A stretch of 52,847 bases of DNA from Wenzhouxiangella sp. (GCA_007694055.1 RECK01000134.1:1-52847), one strand, 5' to 3'. Positions 1 through 13,357 are shown, counted from the first letter of the stretch. Program-made: numbers and translations. Notes: a model not told the origin generated them from the sequence alone.

Positions 1-510
1 CAACCTCTTTTCCCAAAGCCGCGACTATGCGCTACGAGCAGTGGAGTCCACCTTCGCTTCCGGTGGTCCCGGTCTGTTGCGAGATTCGGATAGAGCCGAA
101 AAAAAGAGCCTGGAAGGGTGGAGGCCAGGTGCCGAGTGGTCGCGCGCAGGTTTGGGGCCATGCCCATAGCTTTGGAGACAATTCGAACCTGGCCGCCGGG
201 GACGTGGCCCCGGCCTACGCGGGTAAGGGTAGAGGAGGTTGGAAGAAAGGAAAGCTCTCCCGGAGCCGCGCCTTTCAGCCTCCCCTCACCTTTCGCAACG
301 GGGGGTATCCGGCCGATCAGGGTCTGGCCGGTTTGCGGCCAGCCCACCCGCGAGCCGCTCCCAGCAGCCATGAAACCAACGGAAAATCAAGCCAAGGCCT
401 TGTCCACTCCCGCCCGTTCCCCGCCCCCGGAAAGCCCCCGCCCGGATCTGGATAGCGGCTGCTGGTCTGGCAATCAGGCTTTACCGGATTCCGATCCAGG
501 CTGAAATTGC

Positions 511-1113
511 TCAGTAGCCTTCCAGAACATCGACACCCGCAGGTATGACGAACTGGAACAGGGCCGGGTCAAGTTCCGGGTTCCTGATCAGGTCATGCAG
601 CTCAATTCGGGTCAGCTGCCCGAAACGGTCTGCCAGTTCCAGGGCGGCCGGGGTGTCATTAATGAAGAAAAGACTGGCTTGCTCGAATTCACCGTCATCA
701 CTCAATGGGCGAAAAGTCAGGACATGATCGTCGTCGCTGGCCTCGATGCGGTAGAAGCGATCGAGCAGCTCCGGACGGGTCAATACCAGCAGGGGTGACT
801 CCGCGGCTGGCGGTTGTTCACGCACTGTCACCTGCTCCAGGGATTCATCGTAGTGCCACAGCTTTTCGCCGTCGGCCACCATTTCCTGGGGAAAGGGCTC
901 GCCGTAGCTCCAGCGAAATCTGTCCGGGTCCTGGAAATACAAATAGCCGGTCGATTGATCGCTCGGCCTGCCATTTTCATCCAGGGTGAGCTGGCTGAAC
1001 TCCGCGCTCAGCGCGGTCAGTCCCTCGGCGAATCGATCAAGCCGTTCGCGCGCATCGGCCCAGGCCTCCGTACACAGACAGAGTGCAAACAAAAATAACG
1101 GGATTCTGTTCAA
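511..1113 (-). CDS. lolA: Outer-membrane lipoprotein carrier protein LolA
   Basis: LolA-like protein (LDRFAEGLTALSAEFSQL...YLYFQDPDRFRWSY...VADGEKLWHYD). Next to ftsK, as in many gammaproteobacteria. Start refined to a TTG at 1113, 7 nt after GGAGG (minus strand); the ORF extends to 1185. Confidence 0.9.
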   Translation of the reverse strand: MNRIPLFLFALCLCTEAWADARERLDRFAEGLTALSAEFSQLTLDENGRPSDQSTGYLYFQDPDRFRWSYGEPFPQEMVADGEKLWHYDESLEQVTVREQPPAAESPLLVLTRPELLDRFYRIEASDDDHVLTFRPLSDDGEFEQASLFFINDTPAALELADRFGQLTRIELHDLIRNPELDPALFQFVIPAGVDVLEGY

Positions 1114-1247
1114 CAAGAGACCTCCATGGTCGGTTTGGTTCGCGCCATTTCCTGAGCTCACCGGCAGTGCGGAGAGACGGGCCACGGTTCTGATCCGATT
1201 GGACTACATTCTCGGCCCGGGTTGCTGTATGGGCCATGAACGGCAGC

Positions 1248-3551
1248 TCAGTCGCGTGGCGGCGCCGGTGCCAGCACTTCACGCTGACCATTGTGCTCAG
1301 GCGGCGACACGACTCCCTGGGCCTCCATTTCCTCGATCAGACGGGCTGCCCTGTTGTAGCCGATGCGTAGCTGCCGTTGAACACTTGAAATGGACGCGCG
1401 GCGGCTCTCCAGCACATAGGCCACGGCCTTGTCGTAAAGTTCATCCTCGGAATCTCCAGCGGCAGCCTCCAGCAATCCATTTTCGCCAATGGTCTGGCCA
1501 TCGCTGGTGGTCTGGGTTTCGGCAAGCACATCCTCGAGATAATCCGGCTCGCCCTGCTCCTTGAGCCACTCGACCACGGCATGCACCTCGTGGTCATCAA
1601 CAAAGGCGCCGTGCACACGTTCCGGCAACCCAGACCCGGGTGGCAGATAAAGCATATCGCCATGGCCCAAAAGCTGTTCCGCGCCCTGCTGGTCAAGAAT
1701 GGTGCGTGAATCGATCCGCGATGAGACCTGGAAGGCCATGCGGGTGGGGATGTTGGCCTTGATCAGGCCGGTGATGACATCAACGGACGGACGCTGGGTC
1801 GCGAGTATCAGGTGGATTCCCGAGGCCCTGGCCTTCTGAGCCAGGCGGGCGATCAATTGTTCGACCTTCTTGCCCACGATCATCATCATGTCGGCGAACT
1901 CGTCGACAACCACAACGATGAACGGCAGCTTCTCCAGCACGGGCGGCTCGCTGCCTTCGAGCAGCGCTGCAGCGTCGACAAATGGATCGGGAATCGGCTC
2001 GCCCTTGTCCTCGGCATCCTTGATCTTGCGATTGTATCCGGCCAGGTTACGGACCCCTAGAGCAGCCATCAGGCGGTATCTGCGCTCCATTTCGGCGACA
2101 CACCAGCGCAAGGCATTGGCCGCCTCTTTCATATCGGTAACCACCGGTGTCAGTAAATGCTGAATACCTTCGTAGACCGACAACTCCAGCATCTTTGGGT
2201 CGACCATGATCAGACGAACCTGGTCAGGTGTAGCCTTGTACAGCAGGCTCAGGATCATGGCGTTGATCGCCACCGACTTGCCTGATCCGGTGGTCCCGGC
2301 CACCAGCAGGTGCGGCATCTTTCCGACATCCGCACAGATCGGCTTGCCCGAAATATTCTTGCCCAGCCCCAGCGTCAGCGGGGAACCGGCCTTGTGGTAG
2401 GGTTCCGAAGCAAGGATTTCACGCAAGTAGACGATTTCCCGGTTCTGGTTCGGAATTTCCAGACCGATGACGCTCTTGCCCGGAATCACGTCAACCACCC
2501 GCACCGAGATCACGCTCAGGCCGCGAGCCAGATCCTTGGCCAGGTTGGAAATCTGCGCTCCCTTCACACCGGGGGCCGGTTGCAGTTCGAAGCGCGTGAT
2601 TACCGGACCCGGATGCACCGCCACCACTTCCACTTCCACTCCGAAATCGGCTAGCTTGAGCTCTACCTGGCGGCTCATGGCCTTGAGCGTCTCCTCCGAG
2701 TAGCCGGCCTTGCGCTGAGTGGGCTCATCAAGCAGGTCCAGTGGTGGAATGCCGCTGTCTGAGAGATTCTTGAACAAGGGCTGCTGACGCAGCTTGGGCT
2801 CGACCGGCTTGGTGATGGTCGGTTCAACCCGGGGCTCGATGTGAACTTCCTGGCGGGTCTTGCGCTTGATGGTATCCCGCTTGCGCACCTCTTCGCGCTC
2901 GGCTCGGGCCCTGCGACCGGCCCACCAGTCACGCAGCCGCGCCAGGCTGGCCACAAGCCAGGCGCCTGCACCCAATGCCGCGCGACCGGTGCGGTCGACG
3001 ACACCAACCCAGGACAAACCCGTGAACAGGGTAATGCCCACCAGCAGGATGGTCAGGTTGATCAGCACCGCACCGGTAAAACCCATCGGCGCAATCATGA
3101 CGGTCGACATCACTGATCCGACAACACCACCAGCCTGGTCCAGGCCGCCGCGACCCTGCATGGCCAAAAGGGCACAACCTGCCAGGATGATCAGAACCAG
3201 GCCGCCGGTCCTGACCGTCCATTCGGCCAGGCTGGCCGGCTCACTGCGCTCGCGCAGCAGGCGCAAGGCGACCAGGCCGATCAGCACCGGTGCCCAGTAG
3301 GCCATGTATCCGAAAACGACCAGAAACAGGTCCGAAATCCAGGCGCCAAAGCTGCCGCCCAGGTTTCGGACCTGGTCAGCGCCCACATCCCGGGACCAGC
3401 CAGGATCGCCGGGATGATGGCTGAGCAGGCTCAACAGCAAGTAGAGCGCGGTGACCAGGGTCAGCAGGAACAAGGCCTCGGCCAGGCGCCGAACGATGGC
3501 ACCAGATGGCTCCGGCTCGGCGGTCTTGCGTTTGCTTCCTGCTCGACTCAT
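1248..3551 (-). CDS. ftsK: DNA translocase FtsK
   Basis: N-terminal TM segments, Walker [13 protein letters not shown], Walker [15 protein letters not shown]-terminal gamma winged helix ([22 protein letters not shown]). Confidence 0.97.
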   Translation of the reverse strand: MSRAGSKRKTAEPEPSGAIVRRLAEALFLLTLVTALYLLLSLLSHHPGDPGWSRDVGADQVRNLGGSFGAWISDLFLVVFGYMAYWAPVLIGLVALRLLRERSEPASLAEWTVRTGGLVLIILAGCALLAMQGRGGLDQAGGVVGSVMSTVMIAPMGFTGAVLINLTILLVGITLFTGLSWVGVVDRTGRAALGAGAWLVASLARLRDWWAGRRARAEREEVRKRDTIKRKTRQEVHIEPRVEPTITKPVEPKLRQQPLFKNLSDSGIPPLDLLDEPTQRKAGYSEETLKAMSRQVELKLADFGVEVEVVAVHPGPVITRFELQPAPGVKGAQISNLAKDLARGLSVISVRVVDVIPGKSVIGLEIPNQNREIVYLREILASEPYHKAGSPLTLGLGKNISGKPICADVGKMPHLLVAGTTGSGKSVAINAMILSLLYKATPDQVRLIMVDPKMLELSVYEGIQHLLTPVVTDMKEAANALRWCVAEMERRYRLMAALGVRNLAGYNRKIKDAEDKGEPIPDPFVDAAALLEGSEPPVLEKLPFIVVVVDEFADMMMIVGKKVEQLIARLAQKARASGIHLILATQRPSVDVITGLIKANIPTRMAFQVSSRIDSRTILDQQGAEQLLGHGDMLYLPPGSGLPERVHGAFVDDHEVHAVVEWLKEQGEPDYLEDVLAETQTTSDGQTIGENGLLEAAAGDSEDELYDKAVAYVLESRRASISSVQRQLRIGYNRAARLIEEMEAQGVVSPPEHNGQREVLAPAPPRD

Positions 3552-3596
3552 TTTGCTACAACGCCTTAGGAATGTCGCACAAGCATCTGATTATAG

Positions 3597-4661
3597 TCAC
3601 ATCAGAGCCGGATGCACGATCTTGCCACCACGGACGTTCACACCTTTGGCCAGTGACGATCGCTGCTCCCAGTCGCTGCGCGCCATTTGCTGCACATAGG
3701 GCAGAATGGCAGCCGAGAGCGCCTGGCTGGAAGTTCTTGGCACCGCCCCGGGCATGTTGGTCACGGCGAAATGCGTGACCCCGTCAACCTTGTAGGTCGG
3801 ATCGGCATAGGTGGTCGGACGGGTGGTTTCGAAACAGCCGCCCTGATCCACTGAAATATCGACCACGACACTGCCGTCCTGCATGCTGGCAATCATTTCG
3901 CGAGTGACCACGTGCGGTGCGCGGGCGCCGGTGACCAGTACGGCACCGATGACCATGTCGGCACGCGAAACGAACTCACCGACGGTTTCGACATAGGGAT
4001 ACAGTGCGGTGACGTTGGGACCGATTGCCATCATCTGGGCCAGACGATCCTGGCGCTTGTCGAAAACGGTCACCCGTGCGCCGGCCGCAGCGGCCAGCTG
4101 GGCCGCGTTGCCGCCGGCAGCCCCGGCACCCAATACGACCACGTGACCGCGATCGGCTGACGGCAAGCCACCCAGCAGAATGCCGCGCCCGCCTTGCGGC
4201 TGGTGCAGCAGGTGGGTAGCGACCTGGACGCCAATGCGGCCGGCAATATTGCTCATCGGTGCCAGCAAGGGCAGCGAGCCATCGGCCTCCTCGACCGTCT
4301 CGAAGGCTACGCCAGTCAGACCGATTTCGAGCAGGCGTTCGGTGAGGGCCGGCTCGGCAGCCAGGTGCAAGTAGCAAAACAGCAGGTGGTCGGCGCGAAG
4401 ATGGTCCAGGTCACCCTGGATCGGCTCCTTGACCTTGACGATCAGCTCAGCCTTGCCGTACAGCGCCGCCGCGTCAGCCAGGATCTGGACCCCTACGGCC
4501 TCGAAATCGGCATCCGAAAATCCGCTCTTGTCACCGGCGCCGGCCTGGATGTAGACCTCGTGCCCGGACCGGACCAGGTCACCACAGGCGGCAGGTACCA
4601 GGGCGACCCTTCCCTCAAGGGTCTTTGTTTCTGTTGGAATACCGATACGCATGACTTTCAA
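3597..4661 (-). CDS. ald: Alanine dehydrogenase
   Basis: MRIGIPTETKTLEGRVALVPAA..., Rossmann motif VVLGAGAAGGNAA, C-terminal THFAVTNMPGAVPRTSSQAL. Confidence 0.95.
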   Translation of the reverse strand: MKVMRIGIPTETKTLEGRVALVPAACGDLVRSGHEVYIQAGAGDKSGFSDADFEAVGVQILADAAALYGKAELIVKVKEPIQGDLDHLRADHLLFCYLHLAAEPALTERLLEIGLTGVAFETVEEADGSLPLLAPMSNIAGRIGVQVATHLLHQPQGGRGILLGGLPSADRGHVVVLGAGAAGGNAAQLAAAAGARVTVFDKRQDRLAQMMAIGPNVTALYPYVETVGEFVSRADMVIGAVLVTGARAPHVVTREMIASMQDGSVVVDISVDQGGCFETTRPTTYADPTYKVDGVTHFAVTNMPGAVPRTSSQALSAAILPYVQQMARSDWEQRSSLAKGVNVRGGKIVHPALM

Positions 4662-4826
4662 ACTCCTTGATGCAAACTTGCGACAATAGTGAATCCAGGA
4701 ACGCTGGCCGGCGTTTCTTCGGCTATCGTGATGATCGGATTGCAGTGATGATCTGATTACCGGCCTGACTACCCCGATGGCGGCTGCTTGGATTGAGCGT
4801 TGGCCGACCTTACTTTTGAACCCTGA

Positions 4827-6947
<2,121 letters not shown>

Positions 6948-6951
<4 letters not shown>

Positions 6952-7673
6952 AGCGTTATCACATCCCCCAGCTTGGCCCGGACCCGGACAGCCCTTTTCC
7001 GCCACCCGGCCAAAGCGACCACCCGGAAGGCCTGGTTGCCTGGGGCGGCGATCTGAGCAGCACCCGCCTGCTCAATGCCTATCGAAGCGGCATTTTTCCC
7101 TGGTTTGAACATGGCTCTCCCATACTCTGGTGGTCGCCGGAACCGCGTGCGGTGCTTGTTCCGGGCCAATGGTCCCCACCACGCAGGCTCCGTCGTACCC
7201 TGCGCCAGGGTCGCTTCGAGGCCCGCTGGGACCAGGCTTTCACCCAGGTCATTGATGCCTGTGCAGGCCCCAGGCTGAACCAGACCGGCACATGGATCAC
7301 GCCGGCCATGCGCCGTGCCTACTGCGAACTGAACCGCCTTGGCCACGCCCACAGCATCGAGATCATGATCGACGGTCAACTCGCTGGCGGCCTGTATGGC
7401 GTGGCCATCGGCAAGATCTTCTTTGCCGAATCGAAATTCCATTTTCGCCGGGATGCCTCGAAAATCGCCCTGTCAGTGCTGATGCGCTGCCTGGATAGCT
7501 GGAACTTTCTGCTCGCCGATTGCCAGCTCTGGAACCCTCACCTGGAGCGCCTGGGCGTGAGACTGCTGTCTGGAGACGAATTCCATGCCGTTCTCGAGGC
7601 GGGCGTCGATCTGAGCGACGAAATCGGCAACTGGCAGCAACGGCTGGGAACAGTCAATCTGAGCGACTGGTAA
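6948..7673 (+). CDS. aat: Leucyl/phenylalanyl-tRNA--protein transferase
   Basis: FPPPGQSDHPEGLVAWGGDLSSTRLLNAYRSGIFPWF; AGGLYGVAIGKIFFAESKFH. ATGA overlap with the upstream ORF. Confidence 0.96.
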
Positions 7674-8517
7674 GACTGGCTTCCACGGCCGAATCGCTTG
7701 CCAGGCTGCCACGGCCCGACTGAGCCAGCCTCAGCGTTGCCAGGCCCAGCGCCCGGAAAAGTTCGCCCTGACCCTGTTCATCGGCCGCCGCGACCAGGCG
7801 CGCCACGGCCATGGCATCGCCACGCTCGATCGGCCCGGTCAGTACGCTCGCTGGTGACGAACCCTTGAGTGCATCCAGTCCGGCCCGCTGCAAGCCATCG
7901 AGCAAATCAGCAGCCTCGGGCGCCGGCAAGCCACTGACGGAAGCCAGGCTGCGGGCAAGCTCATTCAGCGTCACCAGGTAGTTGCTGGCAACAACGGTGG
8001 CGGCATGATAGGCGGCCTTGCCGCTGGCATCCATGGACAGCCAGCGTCCGCCGCCTTTTTCAAAAATTGTCTGCAAGCGGCGCAAAGGTTCGGCCTGCCC
8101 CTCGCCCACGCACCAGGTACCCGGCATGGCCCCAAGCGCGGCCTCGGGCTCGGCAAACGCCCTGGCCGGATGTACCGATGCAACAGGAACCCCCAGCGGC
8201 TCCAGTACGGCAGCCGGCGTCGATCCGGACAAATGAAAAACCAGCTCGGCCTGACCCGGCATACGGCAAGCCAGGCCCAACGCGGCAGCTGACAGTTCTC
8301 CGTCCGGAATACCCAGCAGCAACCAGTCGCCGGTAACATCAGCATCCAGATTGGTTACAGCCTGGCCGGCACCGATGAAGTCGACGGCCACGCGGGCACT
8401 GGCCAGGCTGCGATTACAAACCTGGCCGATATCGACCGCTGCCTGTTCATGCAACCAGCGCAGGATGACGCGGGCAGCCCGCCCGCAGCCATAGCAGTGC
8501 AGGCGCGGTCCGTTCAT
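7654..8517 (-). CDS. Rossmann-like DUF2520 domain protein
   Basis: HLSGSTPAAVLEPL..VHPARAFAEPEAAL; AAYHAATVVASNYLVTLNELA typical of the family. Confidence 0.8.
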   Translation of the reverse strand: MNGPRLHCYGCGRAARVILRWLHEQAAVDIGQVCNRSLASARVAVDFIGAGQAVTNLDADVTGDWLLLGIPDGELSAAALGLACRMPGQAELVFHLSGSTPAAVLEPLGVPVASVHPARAFAEPEAALGAMPGTWCVGEGQAEPLRRLQTIFEKGGGRWLSMDASGKAAYHAATVVASNYLVTLNELARSLASVSGLPAPEAADLLDGLQRAGLDALKGSSPASVLTGPIERGDAMAVARLVAAADEQGQGELFRALGLATLRLAQSGRGSLASDSAVEASLTSRSD

Positions 8518-9095
8518 GCGCCCGGCAGGGTCTCGTCGGTGAAAACTTCAGGGGGGTCGGGCACCCGCCCGGGCGTTCGCCCAAGGTAGTCGTCAAGACG
8601 TTCCAGCCCTTCGCTGTAGCTGCGCCCAATCAGGGCAGGCAACATCAGACCAATGTAGCGGCCGGTCAGATCGAAGGTACCAAAACTGACCGTCATGCCC
8701 CAGGTCACCTGCTGGCCAAGACCTTCAGGCTCAACCAGGAAATAACTCTCGGCCTCGCTTTCGCCCAGTTCCATGCGCATGTCGATCCGCCTGGGCGGAT
8801 CCATGGCCACGATCCACAAGCGCCCTTCCCCGCTACCGCCTTCATCACTCCAGGCCAGCGTCGCCCCAATGCCGGCCGGACGGCCCTCGATCCGGTAGCC
8901 GGCACCCGGGTTGGCAGCATGCCAGGGCGACCACGCCGAAAAATGGCGAAAATCCTGCAGCACTTCGAATATGACCTCACGCGGCTGATCAATCGTCACC
9001 TGCCGCTCGATCGTGATCTGGCGCGGCAGCATGAAGCCAATCAGGATGATGAGTATGACGATCGCCAGCAGAATGGCGAAGATACGACGCAACAT
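8514..9095 (-). CDS. SRPBCC family protein with N-terminal TM anchor
   Basis: N-terminal hydrophobic segment; IERQVTIDQPREVIFEVLQDFRHFSAWSPW typical of polyketide-cyclase/SRPBCC proteins. Confidence 0.8.
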   Translation of the reverse strand: MLRRIFAILLAIVILIILIGFMLPRQITIERQVTIDQPREVIFEVLQDFRHFSAWSPWHAANPGAGYRIEGRPAGIGATLAWSDEGGSGEGRLWIVAMDPPRRIDMRMELGESEAESYFLVEPEGLGQQVTWGMTVSFGTFDLTGRYIGLMLPALIGRSYSEGLERLDDYLGRTPGRVPDPPEVFTDETLPGA

Positions 9096-9156
9096 CGGGT
9101 CAAACCTCGTTTTCAGTCAGCGGAATCAGCAGCCCCGACACCACTGGAACAGCCAG

Positions 9157-9885
9157 TCAGTGCCAGCGATCACGGCGCCAGGGATCCTGGTCACCGTCGG
9201 CAGGCCGGTCAGGGTCCGGAAAGTCCTGGTCAGGACCGAACTCGGACTCATGCTCAAGCTCGTCTTCCCAATCATAGCGCTTGACCGGCGGATGATCCCA
9301 GCCGCGGTACAGGAAGGCCAGCACGACACCCACCACGGCTCCGCTCAAATGCAACTCCCAACTCATGCCGCGGCCGGCCGGCAGAACACCCCAGATCATC
9401 GATCCATACAAGAACCAGACCATCAGCGAAACACCGACCGAACGCAAGTCCCGACGCAGGATGCCGGAAACAAACACGTAGGCCAGCATGCCGTAGACCA
9501 GGCCGGATGCGCCGATATGCACGCTGGGCCGGGCAAAGACCCAGGCCAGGGCCGCCGAGCCCATATAGATCATAGGCAGCGCACGCAAAGACGAATGCGG
9601 GTAGAGGAACAACATCGCCACGCCGCCGACGAAAAGCGGCAGCGAGTTGGAGCCGATATGGGCCAGGCTGCCGTGCAAAAGCGGTGTGGTCAAAAGACCG
9701 AGCAGGCCGGCGCCTTCGCGCGGGCGCAGACCAAACCGACTCAGGCTGATCTGGGTAACCAGCTCGAACAGAAACACAGCCCAGATCACGGCCAGAAAGG
9801 CCAGCGTGATCTTCACAGCCAGCATGAAATTGGCCTGGGCGCGCGGCGATGCCGTGTACTCGGGATCCGGGACCTTGAGATGCAT
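9157..9885 (-). CDS. Rhomboid family intramembrane serine protease
   Basis: LAHIGSNSLPLFVGG, catalytic GASGLVYGMLAYVF, His in WELHLSGAVVGVVLAFLY. Confidence 0.88.
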   Translation of the reverse strand: MHLKVPDPEYTASPRAQANFMLAVKITLAFLAVIWAVFLFELVTQISLSRFGLRPREGAGLLGLLTTPLLHGSLAHIGSNSLPLFVGGVAMLFLYPHSSLRALPMIYMGSAALAWVFARPSVHIGASGLVYGMLAYVFVSGILRRDLRSVGVSLMVWFLYGSMIWGVLPAGRGMSWELHLSGAVVGVVLAFLYRGWDHPPVKRYDWEDELEHESEFGPDQDFPDPDRPADGDQDPWRRDRWH

Positions 9886-10652
9886 CAGGGTCTCGGGGCC
9901 TGCTCCAGACCGCTGGCAATGGTGGCCCGGGTCTGGTCGCTGATCCTGCGAAGATCCTTGAGATCCAGGTTGGCGGTCTCCACCGGCGGATGGATAAGCA
10001 CCCGCACCGTACCAGGGGTCATGCGCAGCGAGTCAGCCGGCATCACGTCACGCGACCCGATCACGGTCACTGGCAACAACGGCAATTGCTGCTCTATGGC
10101 TACCCGGAACGCGCCTTTCTTGAAGTCCAGTAATCTGCCGCTGCGGCTACGCGTGCCCTCGGGGAAAAACAGAATACCGGTGCCCGGCTTGAGACGGGCA
10201 ACGGCGGCATTCACCGCAGACCGGGCCTGCTCCGGATTGCTGCGATCCACGAATATATGACCAATGGCGCGACAGCCCTGGGCAACGAATGGCACCTTGC
10301 GCAGCTCGGCCTTCATCACCCAGCGCAAGTCCAGGCCACAGTGGCCGTAAATGACGGGTATGTCGAACTGGCTCTGGTGGTTGGCAACCACCACGTAGGA
10401 TCTGGAGCGATCCAGGGTATCGGCACCCTCGACGACTACCCGAATCGGGGCAAAAAAAGTCAGGATACGCCCCCACGGCACGGCCACGTAAAGATTGGCC
10501 AGGCGGGGCGAAACCAGCACGGCCAGCAGCACGGCCAGAACGGCACCGACCAGGGTGACCAGCACCGCCACCGGCATGAATACCAGCCACTGCCATAACG
10601 GATAGAGACGCAGCCACACGGCACGGCTTGATGGGATCAGGAATTCCGACAT
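9885..10652 (-). CDS. plsC: 1-acyl-sn-glycerol-3-phosphate acyltransferase
   Basis: NHQSQFD acyltransferase motif (NHXXXXD) and FPEGTRSRSG. Start refined to MSEFLIPSS. Confidence 0.9.
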   Translation of the reverse strand: MSEFLIPSSRAVWLRLYPLWQWLVFMPVAVLVTLVGAVLAVLLAVLVSPRLANLYVAVPWGRILTFFAPIRVVVEGADTLDRSRSYVVVANHQSQFDIPVIYGHCGLDLRWVMKAELRKVPFVAQGCRAIGHIFVDRSNPEQARSAVNAAVARLKPGTGILFFPEGTRSRSGRLLDFKKGAFRVAIEQQLPLLPVTVIGSRDVMPADSLRMTPGTVRVLIHPPVETANLDLKDLRRISDQTRATIASGLEQAPRP

Positions 10653-10737
10653 GCGTCTATCGTACACAACCGGCCACGCAGTGAGGGCGCCAGTGCATGC
10701 CGCAGGAGGCAGATATTTGTTCGGCGCCAAAACAAAA

Positions 10738-10760
10738 GGGGCGTCCGCGAAGGACGCCCC
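10738..10760 (-). terminator. Intrinsic terminator downstream of hsp20
   Basis: GGGGCGTCC-GCGAA-GGACGCCCC hairpin; on the minus strand followed by CTTTTGTTTTGG. Confidence 0.75.
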
Positions 10761-10788
10761 CTGCACGTGCGCTGAAGTGTCGGTCCGC

Positions 10789-11262
10789 TCAGGCGGCCTT
10801 GACTTCGCTTTCGCGCTGACCTTCGATCAGGCGCGACTTGCCGCTGCCGATCTCGATCTTGCGCGGCTTCATCTGCTCGGGCAGCTCACGCTTCAGGTCG
10901 ATGTGCAGCAAGCCATTCTCCAGCCGGGCACCATCAACCTCGACATGGTCGGCAAGCTGGAAGCGACGCTCGAACGAGCGGGTTGCAATACCGCGATAAA
11001 GAAATTCGCGATCGGCTTCGGTTTCGCCTTCCTGCCTGGCACCGGAAACCGTCAACGTATTGCGTTCCGTTACGATATCCAGTTCACTGTCAGCAAAGCC
11101 GGCCACCGCCATGGTGATGCGATAGCGGTCTTCGCCCAGTGACTCGATGTTGTAGGGCGGGTAGCCGTTGGAGTCGACGCGGGAAGCGGTCGACAGCATA
11201 TCGGCCAGGCGATCAAAGCCAATGGCCGTGCGGTACAGGGGTGAAAGATCAAAAGTAGTCAT
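10789..11262 (-). CDS. Small heat-shock protein, Hsp20/IbpA family
   Basis: MTTFDLSPLYRTAIGFDRLADML...YPPYNIESLGEDRYRITMAVAGF; alpha-crystallin domain. Confidence 0.93.
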   Translation of the reverse strand: MTTFDLSPLYRTAIGFDRLADMLSTASRVDSNGYPPYNIESLGEDRYRITMAVAGFADSELDIVTERNTLTVSGARQEGETEADREFLYRGIATRSFERRFQLADHVEVDGARLENGLLHIDLKRELPEQMKPRKIEIGSGKSRLIEGQRESEVKAA

Positions 11263-11391
11263 AACCGTATCCTCCTATGAAGCAATCGGTATCAGTTTTT
11301 CGATTTGCCCGCCTGAACACCAGGCCGGGCAGCGGTGAGAACCCGTATCCGGCGCTCTCAGTTCCTTAGATGGGTACCCTTTTCGAAAGTT

Positions 11392-11898
11392 TCAAGCGTC
11401 ATCTGCCTGATAGTGAATTTCGGCAATGGTAAGGTGCCGCAGGCCGGCCGGGGTCGGCACCGTGAGGTCATCGTCCAGCGCCTTGCCCAGCAGCGCCCGT
11501 GCGACCGGGGAATCCACGGAAATCCAGCCCCTTTCGACACTGGTCTCATCGGCGCCGACGATGCGATACCTGACCTCGTCGCCGTCGTCCTGGTCGAGAA
11601 CAACCGTGGCGCCGAAATATACGCGATCGGGGTTGGCAGGCTGTGCTGCCACCACCTTGACCACATCCAGGCGCTTTTGCAGGTAGCGGATGCGACGATC
11701 GATCTCGCGCAACTGCTTCTTGCGGTAAATGTACTCCGCATTCTCCGACCGATCCCCTTCGGCTGCCGCGGCAGACAATGCCGCGGTCACCTCACGCCGC
11801 AGCACCCAGCGCTCTTTCAGCTCGGCCTGCAGTCGACGAAACCCCGCCGCCGTGATGTAGGGGCTGGAACTCGGGGGTGGCGGCCGCCAGCGCGACAA
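11392..11898 (-). CDS. greB: Transcription elongation factor GreB
   Basis: YITAAGFRRLQAELKERW..RREVTAALSAAAAEGDRSENAEYIYRKKQLREIDRRIRYL; VERGWISVDSPVARALLGK. Confidence 0.93.
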   Translation of the reverse strand: MSRWRPPPPSSSPYITAAGFRRLQAELKERWVLRREVTAALSAAAAEGDRSENAEYIYRKKQLREIDRRIRYLQKRLDVVKVVAAQPANPDRVYFGATVVLDQDDGDEVRYRIVGADETSVERGWISVDSPVARALLGKALDDDLTVPTPAGLRHLTIAEIHYQADDA

Positions 11899-11901
11899 GT
11901 C

Positions 11902-13278
11902 CTACAGCCCGCCTTCAGTCAGCTTCAGCGGATCAAGCAGTTTCTCCAACTCGTCACGGCTCAGATCCGTCAGCTCCTCGGCCACATCGATGATTGGCCG
12001 ACCCTCACGGTAGGCCTGCTTGGCAGCTGCAGCCCCTTTTTCGTAGCCGATCACCCGGTTGAGCGCGGTAACCAGGATGGGATTGCGCGCCAGGGCCTTT
12101 TCCAGGTTGTCTTCGCGAACCTTGAACGTGGCGATGGCCCGATCAGCGAGCAGGCGCACGGCGTTGCCAAGGATTTCCAGGCTTTCGAGCAAGGTCGCGC
12201 CGACCAGCGGCAACATGACGTTAAGCTGGAAGTTGCCCGACTGCCCGGCCACGGTCACGGTGGCGTCGTTACCGATCACCCGGGCTGCCACCATGCAGAC
12301 CGCTTCGGGAATGACCGGATTGACCTTGCCCGGCATGATGGAACTGCCCGGCTGCAGTGCCTCCAGCTCGATCTCACCCAGGCCGGCCAGCGGCCCGGAG
12401 TTCATCCAGCGCAGGTCGTTGCCAATCTTCATCAGGGCCACGGCCAGGGTCTTGAGCTGACCGGACAGCTCGACGGCGGCATCCTGGCTGGCAATACCCT
12501 CAAACTTGTTCGTTGCCGACTCGAACTCGAACCCGGTCGCCCGGGCCAGGTGGGCGGCGACGCGCTCGCCGAACTCGGGATGGGCGTTGATGCCTGTTCC
12601 TACCGCCGTGCCACCCTGCGGCAGGCGACGCAGCCGGGCCAGGGCATCGGTCAGGCGATCGTAGGCACTTTCGATCTGGGAGGCCCAGGTTTCCAGTTCC
12701 TGGCCCAGGGTGACCGGCATCGCGTCCATGAGATGCGTGCGACCGGTCTTGGCCGTGCCAACCAATTCATCAGCGCGCCGGCTGAGGACCTGGTGCAGGT
12801 GCTTTAGCGCCGGCATCAGGTGCTCGGCCGTGGCCAGGCAGGCAGAGACCTGGATGGCGGTCGGAATCACGTCATTCGAGCTCTGGCTCATGTTGACATG
12901 ATCGTTGGGATGAACGCCGAGCTTGCCATCCGGGTCCGCCAGGCGCGCAATGACCTCGTTGGCGTTCATGTTGGAGCTGGTGCCAGAGCCGGTCTGGTAG
13001 ACATCCACCGGGAATTGCCCGTCGTGGGCATTGTCTGCCACCCCCCCTGCCGCCGTGACAATGGCCCTGGCCAGTCCGTCATCAAGCAAGTCCAGGTCCC
13101 GGTTGGCCTCCGCACAGGCCCGCTTGATCAGGCCCAGGGCCCGGATGAACGTCGCTGGCATGGGCCGCCCGCTGACCGGGAAATTGTTGACGGCGCGCTG
13201 GGTCTGGGCGCCCCAGAGGGCATCTGCGGGCACCTGCAGTTCGCCCATGCTGTCGCGCTCGATACGAAATTCGCTCAT
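11902..13278 (-). CDS. fumC: Class II fumarate hydratase
   Basis: GELQVPADALWGAQTQRAVNNFPVSGRPMP; signature GSSIMPGKVNPV. Confidence 0.97.
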   Translation of the reverse strand: MSEFRIERDSMGELQVPADALWGAQTQRAVNNFPVSGRPMPATFIRALGLIKRACAEANRDLDLLDDGLARAIVTAAGGVADNAHDGQFPVDVYQTGSGTSSNMNANEVIARLADPDGKLGVHPNDHVNMSQSSNDVIPTAIQVSACLATAEHLMPALKHLHQVLSRRADELVGTAKTGRTHLMDAMPVTLGQELETWASQIESAYDRLTDALARLRRLPQGGTAVGTGINAHPEFGERVAAHLARATGFEFESATNKFEGIASQDAAVELSGQLKTLAVALMKIGNDLRWMNSGPLAGLGEIELEALQPGSSIMPGKVNPVIPEAVCMVAARVIGNDATVTVAGQSGNFQLNVMLPLVGATLLESLEILGNAVRLLADRAIATFKVREDNLEKALARNPILVTALNRVIGYEKGAAAAKQAYREGRPIIDVAEELTDLSRDELEKLLDPLKLTEGGL

Positions 13279-13357
13279 GGCTCTGGTTCCAATGTGATCA
13301 AACCTGCAATTCTATCAACAGCAGGGCCCGATGGACCGGACTTCCCTGACCCGATGA

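Noticed and set aside
9013-10260. 415-aa plus-strand ORF opposite SRPBCC, rhomboid and plsC genes
   Set aside because: Spans three real minus-strand genes; low-quality Gln/His/Arg-rich translation.
11335-12807. 490-aa plus-strand ORF opposite greB and fumC
   Set aside because: Antisense shadow spanning two well-supported genes.
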